Positions 26,306-32,322 of a stretch of DNA of 32,322 nucleotides are shown here, piece after piece. Position 1 is the stretch's first letter. Each line of letters begins with the position of its first letter. Source of the stretch: Pelagibius marinus (GTDB lineage Bacteria; Pseudomonadota; Alphaproteobacteria; Kiloniellales; Kiloniellaceae); contig NZ_JACSDK010000024.1 of assembly GCF_014925385.1 (NCBI RefSeq), positions 1-32,322 of the forward strand. Reading direction: 5' to 3'. The translations under genes were made by a program, and so were the position numbers. Below the pieces are notes generated by a model. That model was not told where the DNA came from and did not search any database. It saw nothing but the letters and a program-made list of their open reading frames with translations.

Positions 26306-27572
26306 TCGCCACCTCCGTCAGAAACTCGCGCGGGTCGCTGATGGCCCCCGAGATGCAGGAAGCAGCAACGGTGGCGGAGCTGGCGATGTAAATCCGCGCA
26401 TCCGTCGAGCCGAGGCGGCCAAAATCATTGCGGGTGCCTGTATTGAGGGATACCTCTCCCTCCGCCGTGGGACCGATCCGGCCCCCGGCACAGGCGCCGC
26501 ACCCCGGCGCCGTGACAACCGCACCGGCTTCAGCAAAAATCTCCATCAGTCCTTCTCGCGCGGCTTGGACCGCAATTTGCTGGGTGGCCGGCGTGACGAA
26601 GAGCCGGACATCGGAATGCACCTGCCTTCCCTCAAGGATGCGCGCTGCAGTTCGCATATCCGACAGCATCCCTGCCGCACAGGACCCGATGAAGGCATGT
26701 TGGAACCGTGTTCCTTTCACGTCGGACAAGGGCACGGAAAGATCCGGTCTCGGCGGCTTCGCAACCTGCGGCTCTATGCCGCCGAGGTCCAACTCGATGA
26801 CCTCCGCCCAGTCCGCATCATCGTCGCTGCTTTGGGCGAGCGAGATGTCTATGCCTCTAAGGGCGCAGTGGGCAAGGCAGATGTCGTCCGGGGAGATAAA
26901 GCCCGTGCGTGCGCCAACCTCCATCGGGGTGTTCACCAGCACGAAGCGGTCGTCGATGCTGAACCGCTTCAGCGCCGGGCCCGAGAACTCGACAACGGCA
27001 TCGTCAAAAATTTCCGCGTCGTAGGCGCTGATGAGGTATTGGGCCACGTCCCTCGCGTAGACGCCTTTGGCCAGGTCTCCCGTCAGATCGATCCTGACGC
27101 TACGAGGCACTTCCAACCACACGGAGCCGCAGGCTGCCAACTCTGCCACTTCAGTTACAATTGCTGTGGCGAAGCAGCCGATGGCGCCATAGCTTGTGAC
27201 ATGCGTGTCATAACCAGAGGCGAACATGCCCGGACGCGCAAGGCCGATCTCCACGCCGAATATGTGCCCGTTGCCGCCACGGCCGACGTCGAAGAAATGC
27301 TCAACCTCGAATCGGCGCGCGATTTCCCGGGTGGCCTTCTGACGAAGTGCGGCCTGCGGAGATACCGCGATCGGTTCGTGATCAGTAAAGAATGCGATCC
27401 TTCGTGGATCGTAAAGGGACGTCACGCCGAATTCGGCTAGTGTCTGGCTCATGTTGCACACGTACCAGTCGTGCACCGTCACCAGTTCTGCCACGGGAAA
27501 GATTAGTTCTCCCCGTTTGACCGGCCGCCCTTCAATCCGTGACAGAATCTTTTCGACCGCAGTCTTGCCCAC
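26298..27572 (-). CDS. Aconitase/isopropylmalate-isomerase-type hydro-lyase, large subunit
   Basis: A 424-residue protein with the aconitase-family core. The 4Fe-4S ligands are Cys298 (FIGSCAAG), Cys358 and Cys361 (APGCGACAGG), and YDTHVTSYGAIGCFATAI carries a conserved active-site region. Length fits the LeuC/dimethylmalate-dehydratase group. The GTG start at 27572 has a strong GGAGG site. It forms an operon with the small subunit and is divergent from the TRAP transporter. The enzyme should isomerise or dehydrate a hydroxy-dicarboxylate or tricarboxylate imported by that transporter. Leucine biosynthesis is unlikely because leuB and leuA are absent and the setting is catabolic. Confidence 0.85.
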   Translation of the reverse strand: MGKTAVEKILSRIEGRPVKRGELIFPVAELVTVHDWYVCNMSQTLAEFGVTSLYDPRRIAFFTDHEPIAVSPQAALRQKATREIARRFEVEHFFDVGRGGNGHIFGVEIGLARPGMFASGYDTHVTSYGAIGCFATAIVTEVAELAACGSVWLEVPRSVRIDLTGDLAKGVYARDVAQYLISAYDAEIFDDAVVEFSGPALKRFSIDDRFVLVNTPMEVGARTGFISPDDICLAHCALRGIDISLAQSSDDDADWAEVIELDLGGIEPQVAKPPRPDLSVPLSDVKGTRFQHAFIGSCAAGMLSDMRTAARILEGRQVHSDVRLFVTPATQQIAVQAAREGLMEIFAEAGAVVTAPGCGACAGGRIGPTAEGEVSLNTGTRNDFGRLGSTDARIYIASSATVAASCISGAISDPREFLTEVANV

Positions 27573-27634
27573 TTCGTTCCTCCATCACCGTGAATGCCGC
27601 TTGACTCATCGGGGCAGGAAGGTATACATCATTC

Positions 27635-27650
27635 GTTCACTTATTTGAAC
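27635..27650. promoter_or_regulatory. Palindromic operator between the hydro-lyase and TRAP operons
   Basis: GTTCACTTATTTGAAC is an inverted repeat (GTTCA-N6-TGAAC) in the 114-bp divergent promoter region. It is of a size expected for an IclR- or GntR-type regulator and may coordinate both operons. The regulator at 21261 is the nearest candidate. Confidence 0.5.
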
Positions 27651-27686
27651 AATGTTTTTATATAAGAACAACGGGGAGGAAGAACA

Positions 27687-28700
27687 TTGATCAAGATTCG
27701 ACTTGCTGCGGCGGTGGCAGGCGCCCTCGCGCTGACGGGAGCAGCCTCGGCACAGGAACTGACGCTGAAATATGCGGTTCATACGCCGGAAGCGAACATC
27801 ATCTCCGAAGGCAACCAGTACTTCGCCGACAGGGTTGCTGAACTCTCGGACGGCCGGATCAAGGTCGAGGTCTATTGGAACCGCGCGCTCGGCAAGCAGC
27901 AGGAGATGCTCCCGTTGATATCGGCCGGCGCGGTCGACTTCACCACGTTGGAAACCGCTCAGTACGGCGAAACCCCGCTGATGGGGTTCATGAATACGAT
28001 ATTCCCCGTCCACAGGGACGCCGTGAAGCTCACCGAAATGTCCAATTGGCTTTACCAGCACAGTACGGGTATCAAAGCCGAGTTGGACCGTATCGGCGCC
28101 AAGCCGCTGTTTGTACAACACCTGCCTCACTACCAACTTCTATGCACCAAGCCATTCCGCAAGATCGCCGACTTCGACGGCGCGAAACTGCGGGCTTTCG
28201 GTGCCTATGTTCCAGTTATGTGGCAGTCGCTCGGGGCAAACGCCGTGAACGTGGTGACCAACGAAATGTACGACGGACTGGACAAAGGGGTGTTCGACTG
28301 CACCTTCCTGCCGCCGCCGTTCCTGAACAGCCTGAAGCTCTACGAAGTGGCCAAGTATCTGATCGACGTTCCCTTCGGCATGATCGAGTTTGCGCCCACG
28401 CTCGTCTCGACGACGAATTGGAACCAGTGGTCTGCGGAAGATCAGGCGATCATCATGCAGGCTGCCGCCGACGCCGAAATCTATAGCCTCAACAACACCA
28501 ACGCCAAGTCCGACCAAGCCGTGCAAAGCCTTGTAGCCAACGGCGCCGAGATCGTCCATTTTGAGGAAACGGAGCAACTTCTGGCCTCGGTCCCGGATCT
28601 GATGCAGGTATGGCTGAACCGACAGACTGAAGAGGGCCGCGGTGAAGCCGCAGAGCAGATCGTGACCTATGCCCGCAAGGCGCTAGCCGAATCTCAATAG
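27687..28700 (+). CDS. dctP: TRAP transporter solute-binding protein (DctP family)
   Basis: A 337-residue periplasmic binding protein with a Sec signal ending at GAASAQ. The DctP fold includes LKYAVHTPEANIISEGNQYF, KVEVYWNRALGKQQEMLPLI, KLRAFGAYVPVMWQSLGANA with the conserved carboxylate-binding Arg region, and VFDCTFLPPPF. It captures an organic acid for the DctQ/DctM proteins. The start is a TTG at 27687 with a GGGGAGG site, an uncommon start codon. It is the first gene of the dctPQM-rraA operon. Confidence 0.92.
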   Translation: MIKIRLAAAVAGALALTGAASAQELTLKYAVHTPEANIISEGNQYFADRVAELSDGRIKVEVYWNRALGKQQEMLPLISAGAVDFTTLETAQYGETPLMGFMNTIFPVHRDAVKLTEMSNWLYQHSTGIKAELDRIGAKPLFVQHLPHYQLLCTKPFRKIADFDGAKLRAFGAYVPVMWQSLGANAVNVVTNEMYDGLDKGVFDCTFLPPPFLNSLKLYEVAKYLIDVPFGMIEFAPTLVSTTNWNQWSAEDQAIIMQAAADAEIYSLNNTNAKSDQAVQSLVANGAEIVHFEETEQLLASVPDLMQVWLNRQTEEGRGEAAEQIVTYARKALAESQ

Positions 28701-28720
28701 CATAGCGAAGCAATCTGGCC

Positions 28721-29278
28721 ATGAAATCGCAGTCCGAAAACCCGTTTTCCCCTGCCGTTCGTTCCGCATGTCTGGTTTTCGGGCTACTCGACCTCATAGT
28801 GCGCGCCCTGACAAAGGGTGCGCTCTATGCCGCTGCTGCCCTCGCCGTTGCGCTGGCACTTCTCGGCACCGCTGAGGTACTCTTTTCCCAGCTGTTCAAC
28901 CGGGCCATCCCAAGCGCATTCGAATTCCAGGAGGCACTTATGGGTCTTACGGTGTTCGGTGCGCTCGCATCGGTGCAATACTACCGGGCGCACATTTCGG
29001 TAGATATCTTCACATCACGGCTGGCTGGCGGCGCAAAGTTCATCGCGGAGCTCATCACGCTCTTGGCCGGTACTCTGCTTTTCACGTTGTTCTCGTGGCA
29101 GAGCTATATCTTGGCCATGAGAAGCCTTGCCATTCGCGAGCTTTCCCCGGGGTTTGTGCCCTTTCCACTCTATTTGATTAAGGCCTGCGTTTTTATCTGC
29201 TGTCTGATCGGCCTGCTTGAATTCCTGCGACAACTGGTCCGCCATGCAATCGGCCGGGCCGATTCCACCAGTTCCTAG
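28721..29278 (+). CDS. dctQ: TRAP transporter small permease (DctQ family)
   Basis: A 185-residue inner-membrane protein with four hydrophobic helices: around LYAAAALAVALALLGTAEVL, FQEALMGLTVFGALASVQYY, ITLLAGTLLFTLFSWQSYIL and LIKACVFICCLIGLLEFL. The order and the sequence AHISVDIFTSRL after helix 2 are typical of DctQ. It starts 20 bp after dctP and is followed by dctM after 15 bp. Confidence 0.88.
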   Translation: MKSQSENPFSPAVRSACLVFGLLDLIVRALTKGALYAAAALAVALALLGTAEVLFSQLFNRAIPSAFEFQEALMGLTVFGALASVQYYRAHISVDIFTSRLAGGAKFIAELITLLAGTLLFTLFSWQSYILAMRSLAIRELSPGFVPFPLYLIKACVFICCLIGLLEFLRQLVRHAIGRADSTSS

Positions 29279-29293
29279 GTCCCCAGAGGGAAG

Positions 29294-30601
29294 ATGTCCG
29301 TTGTAGCCATCGGCGGTCTCGCCGCGTTCTCGATCATCGGCCTGTCGTTCATCGGCGTGCCGGTGGGAGTCGCCATCGCGCTTACGGCGGCCGCGGGGAT
29401 GTACCTCGTGTCCGGTCCCGATTTCATGTTGGTGATGTTTCAAACCATCCCGCTGGCCACGGCCGCTGAGTATTCCTTCGTTGTTGTCCCGACTTTCATA
29501 CTGATGGGCAACATCGCGAGCGTCTCCGGCATGATCGAAGCGATCTTCAAGTCCGCCGCCAAATGGCTCTCGACAACGCACGGCGGGCTCTTCTACGCAG
29601 TCACCGTCGCCTCTGCCGGTTTCGCCGCCGTATCGGGTTCGACAGTGGTCAATGCCGCCGCGTTTTCAAGAATGGCGCTGCCGCATATGAGGCAGCTCGG
29701 CTACGACAAGGGGCTCAGTGCAGGCTGCATTGCGGCCGCAGGCACATTCGCCGTCATGATCCCGCCTTCTCTGGGGTTTGTAATCTATGGCATCTTAACG
29801 GAAGAATCGGTTGGGCGTCTTTTCGTTGCCGGACTCATTCCGGGCATCGTCACCGTGCTCGGATATTTCCTGGCGCTCAAAGTTCTCCTGCGATTCAAGC
29901 CCGACTTGGCTCCGCAGGTCGACGAATTGATTTCTCGCCGGGAACGCCTGCTATCGCTTCGGCCCCTTTGGTCGTTCGGACTGCTTGTCATTGTCATTCT
30001 TGGGGGTATCTACGCGGGCCTTTTTTCGCCATCCGCGGCTGGATCGATCGGCGCCACCGGAGCAATCGTCATTGCCTTGTCCCAACGCCGGCTCACCTGG
30101 AAAAGCTTTGCCGAGAGCGCCGTGGAAACGGCAAAACTGACCGCTTCAATATTCTTCATTGTGATTGCCGGGTTCATCTTTGCGCGGTTCCTCATCACCT
30201 CCGGCTTCATTCCGGAACTGGTCGGCGTGCTCACAGACGTTGGCATCGGCAAGTACCAGTTCCTTGCCATCCTTGTCGTCCTGTACCTGGTGTTGGGTAT
30301 GTTCATCGATGGCGCCTCGATGGCGGTCATCACGCTTCCCTTCGTCTATCCCATCTCGCAACAACTCGGAATCGATGGCATTTGGCTGGGCGTGCTATTC
30401 GTGAAGATGGTGGAAATCGGTGCAATCACTCCGCCCATGGGCATCAACCTATATGCCGCATTGGCAGCGAGCCAAGGGCAACTGAAGCTCACGGAGATCA
30501 TCCAAGGCGTCGTCCCCTTTGTCATTCTCGAACTCGCCATTTTGCTGCTACTGATCCTCGTTCCGCAGCTCTCCCTTTACCTTCCGAGCACGATGGGCTG
30601 A
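29294..30601 (+). CDS. dctM: TRAP transporter large permease (DctM family)
   Basis: A 435-residue polytopic membrane protein with about 12 helices. It has DctM signatures: the FIGVPVGVAIALTAAAG start, VPTFILMGNIAS, and the GFAAVSGSTVVNAAAFSRMA segment. Another is AAAGTFAVMIPPSLGFVIYG, followed by GMFIDGASMAVITLPFVYPI and IGAITPPMGINLYA near the end. It couples sodium or proton gradients to uptake of the acid bound by DctP. Complete and in an operon. Confidence 0.93.
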   Translation: MSVVAIGGLAAFSIIGLSFIGVPVGVAIALTAAAGMYLVSGPDFMLVMFQTIPLATAAEYSFVVVPTFILMGNIASVSGMIEAIFKSAAKWLSTTHGGLFYAVTVASAGFAAVSGSTVVNAAAFSRMALPHMRQLGYDKGLSAGCIAAAGTFAVMIPPSLGFVIYGILTEESVGRLFVAGLIPGIVTVLGYFLALKVLLRFKPDLAPQVDELISRRERLLSLRPLWSFGLLVIVILGGIYAGLFSPSAAGSIGATGAIVIALSQRRLTWKSFAESAVETAKLTASIFFIVIAGFIFARFLITSGFIPELVGVLTDVGIGKYQFLAILVVLYLVLGMFIDGASMAVITLPFVYPISQQLGIDGIWLGVLFVKMVEIGAITPPMGINLYAALAASQGQLKLTEIIQGVVPFVILELAILLLLILVPQLSLYLPSTMG

Positions 30602-30617
30602 GCCGGAGAGACGCGCC

Positions 30618-31220
30618 ATGTCATTGGATTTTCTTTCCGGCGTTTCAGCGGCCTCGGCGTACGAGGCCAATGCCAAGCGGGGCGCTGCAGGCCCGGGCAT
30701 CCGCGCCATGGTGGAGAATCTGGAACCCGTTTGCGGCCGCGCCTACACTGTGCGCTGCTGGCCAGGTGATGCCAAAGGATTATGGCAAGCACTTGCCGTC
30801 GCGCCGACAGGATCGATTGTTGTTGCCGATATGGGCGGTGCAGCGGAGATTACCGCGCTGGGAAGCGGAACCGCAAAGGCGGCCCTGGCGAGAGGAATCG
30901 CAGGCCTTGTCGTCAATGCCGCCGTCCGGGACATTCGCGAACTCCGCCGATTGAAATTGCCGATATTTGCGATGGGCATCAGCGTTCGTGGCACTCACAA
31001 GTGCCACGATGGTCAGACGGAAGTCGCTATCTCGATCGGCTTGGCCCTGTGTGAAACCGGCAACATCGTTGTTGCAGATGATGATGGCGTAGTTGTCGTT
31101 TCTGCTGCCGAGGAAGCCGCATTCCGTCAGCGCTTACCCGGCCAGCTTGCCAAAGAAGCCGAAATCGACCGGCGCCTTGCCGAAGGCGAGTCTCCGGATT
31201 CCGTATTGGGTCTGAGATAG
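30618..31220 (+). CDS. RraA-like/4-hydroxy-4-methyl-2-oxoglutarate aldolase-type protein
   Basis: A 200-residue protein of the RraA/HMG-aldolase family. It has IVVADMGGAAEITALGSGTA (the G-G-[xx]-A-x-x-G core), GIAGLVVNAAVRDIRELRRL, where the family usually has D-G-x-x-R-D, and VVADDDGVVVV near the C-terminus. Catalytic relatives use a divalent metal to cleave 4-hydroxy-2-oxo acids, releasing pyruvate, or decarboxylate oxaloacetate. It is the last gene of the TRAP operon, a position that points to a catabolic aldolase or decarboxylase rather than an RNase E inhibitor. The R-D pair is kept, but the preceding D-G is N-A. Confidence 0.82.
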   Translation: MSLDFLSGVSAASAYEANAKRGAAGPGIRAMVENLEPVCGRAYTVRCWPGDAKGLWQALAVAPTGSIVVADMGGAAEITALGSGTAKAALARGIAGLVVNAAVRDIRELRRLKLPIFAMGISVRGTHKCHDGQTEVAISIGLALCETGNIVVADDDGVVVVSAAEEAAFRQRLPGQLAKEAEIDRRLAEGESPDSVLGLR

Positions 31221-31481
31221 CCAAAATGCCTGTATCGCCGTCCGCTGGGAACGACCGCTGGGGGAACAGGCTCACCGAAACCGTCTGCGCAACGACTCTG
31301 CAGCCGGCATCCGGACCGCAGAGCCATGCAGAGGAAAGCCGTCTCCTTTTTGCGTGAGAATGCGGGCTAACTCACTCCAAATGGCCGGGGTTAGCATGTA
31401 GTCATAAATCGCCAAGTCGGTTTGGTCGAGCCATCACGCTGATTGGGGCCACCGAGACGGCGCGGCGGCGAGTGAGACCGG
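31221..31481. other. Stretch without a convincing gene after the TRAP operon
   Basis: No intact gene is supported. A minus-strand frame (31272-31397) would encode 41 residues, beginning MLTPAIWSELARILTQKGDG. It is coherent-looking but unrecognised and may be a fragment of a lost gene. Confidence 0.35.
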
Positions 31482-31520
31482 CGCAAAGCCCCGCCCGGCA
31501 CAGCCGGACGGGGCTTTGCG
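31482..31520. terminator. Long nested hairpin
   Basis: CGCAAAGCCCCG (31482-31493) pairs perfectly with CGGGGCTTTGCG (31509-31520), and inside it CCGGC-ACA-GCCGG forms a second stem. The hairpin is very stable. It may be a terminator for the TRAP operon or for sequence beyond it, but there is no T run and it lies 260 bp from the last gene. Confidence 0.5.
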
Positions 31521-31792
31521 TGGCTGGTCTGAGCGGAAACCGCACCGCGACCCCACCCTTGCCAAGGACAGAGACTGCAGATTGTTCCTGGCCTTACCAG
31601 TGATCGTTAGATCGACCACCCAGTCATGAGCTTGGCGGCTTCCATCCCAACTTTCAGGGTTCCGGCCAGGAACCACACAGGAGTCCATAGGCGACAAAGT
31701 GTCGGCCTAGATTTTCAAATTTGCTGGGCAAGATCGGTGGGTGGTGAAGATGAGCCAGCGAACGCGCGCGGGACACCCCCCAGGGGTGGGGG

Positions 31793-32086
31793 GTGCGCCC
31801 AGGTGGCGCGGGCACCGTTGAGTCGCGCTGCGCCGGGGGCGAAGTGCAGAATGGTGTGGAGCAGCACGATGTGTCGCCGGCAGATCGCCCAAGCGCCCAG
31901 GGGGCAGAGACGCCGGACAAGGCACTGGAGAAACCAGACGAGTCCTCGACTCTATCCGACGCGACCCTGAAGGAGGCGTTTCAGATAGCGCGGGAGGAAG
32001 CGGCGGAAAACCACCGAAGGACGGAGATAGCGGATCGCAAGGAGGCTTTGGCGAAGGCGACCAAGCCGGACGGGCCGATTCACTGA
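31793..32086 (+). CDS. Possible small charged hypothetical protein
   Basis: A GTG-start frame of 97 residues. The second half is a charged helix-like stretch (ATLKEAFQIAREEAAENHRR, then TEIADRKEALAKATKPDG), while the first half is Gly/Pro-rich and may not be coding. No family was recognised and there is no clear ribosome-binding site. The real start could be further in. Confidence 0.3.
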   Translation: MRPGGAGTVESRCAGGEVQNGVEQHDVSPADRPSAQGAETPDKALEKPDESSTLSDATLKEAFQIAREEAAENHRRTEIADRKEALAKATKPDGPIH

Positions 32087-32147
32087 GAGCCCCGTCCCTC
32101 GGATCGGCCTCCCGGGTGGTTCCCGGCAGGGCCGAAATCGCACCTGC

Positions 32148-32165
32148 TGCTACCTATTTGCTACC
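32148..32165. repeat. Paired 7-bp direct repeat near the right terminal repeat
   Basis: TGCTACC-TATT-TGCTACC, two identical heptamers with an 11-bp period, 67 bp from the right 90-bp repeat. The layout matches 20067-20084 next to the tRNA-fMet remnant. They are candidate integrase arm-type sites. Confidence 0.45.
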
Positions 32166-32232
32166 TGGCCTCAGTGGCACCAAAAAGCAAGCGACTGGCA
32201 TCGCCATCAAGATATTGATTTATTGAGATAAA

Positions 32233-32322
32233 ATGGTGCCCAGGGGCGGAACGCATAAATTGTGCCAAATCAATAGTTTATATATCTGCGGGGTTTGAAA
32301 ACGCGTACAGCACATCAATATC
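32233..32322. repeat. 90-bp direct repeat, right copy
   Basis: The same-orientation partner of 74-163, running to the last base of the window, so its true length may be greater. It has the same tRNA-3'-end-like opening (minus strand ...GGGCACCA) and the same closing motif. Confidence 0.75.

Noticed and set aside
26292-27440. 382-codon plus-strand frame opposite the hydro-lyase large subunit
   Set aside because: Antisense shadow; the minus-strand protein has conserved cysteine ligands and family length.

Overview
The window looks like a high-G+C alphaproteobacterial chromosome, probably of a Rhodospirillales-like marine or soil lineage. The basis is the G+C-rich coding style, a PQQ alcohol-oxidation cluster of proteobacterial type, a TRAP-fed catabolic operon, and an initiator-tRNA remnant of proteobacterial sequence. 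The taxon is inferred from gene style only.

Left block (about 1.0-16.7 kb) is one functional unit for periplasmic alcohol oxidation. At its centre is a PQQ-dependent alcohol dehydrogenase at 10.6-12.4 kb whose active site carries the extra Asp typical of lanthanide-dependent enzymes. Around it are a cytochrome c, two PQQ-associated periplasmic binding proteins, a YVTN beta-propeller protein, an aldehyde dehydrogenase with a DUF779 partner, and a regulatory set (LuxR-type response regulator, FIST sensor protein, PAS hybrid histidine kinase). Upstream lies a NosR/NirI-like flavin/iron-sulfur membrane protein overlapping an ApbE flavin transferase, with no nitrous-oxide genes nearby. A palindrome of the form CGAC(C/T)T(T/A)GGTCG occurs upstream of three of these transcription units, including a three-copy, 17-bp-spaced array. 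This suggests that the NosR-like/ApbE pair belongs to the alcohol-oxidation regulon.

Middle block (about 16.7-21.2 kb) is a mobile-element scar. It holds three unrecognised genes (two small membrane proteins and a 377-residue protein) between two copies of the 3' end of tRNA-fMet, each backed by a terminator. Next to it are a dead IS481-type transposase start and a paired direct repeat resembling integrase arm sites.

Right block (about 21.2-31.2 kb) appears less G+C-rich by eye. It is a catabolic island with an IclR regulator, two sister short-chain dehydrogenases, a LysR regulator, an exported GlcG/HbpS-like protein, an aconitase/isopropylmalate-isomerase-type two-subunit hydro-lyase, a complete DctPQM TRAP transporter and an RraA/HMG-aldolase-like protein. 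Together these fit uptake of a carboxylate, isomerisation or dehydration of its hydroxyl group, oxidation, and aldol or decarboxylative cleavage. The substrate cannot be read from the sequence.

The two ends of the window carry a 90-bp imperfect direct repeat (about 84% identical by hand alignment) that starts with a tRNA-3'-end-like string. The stretches beside these repeats (60-1000 and 31.2-32.2 kb) hold gene fragments and hairpins rather than intact genes.
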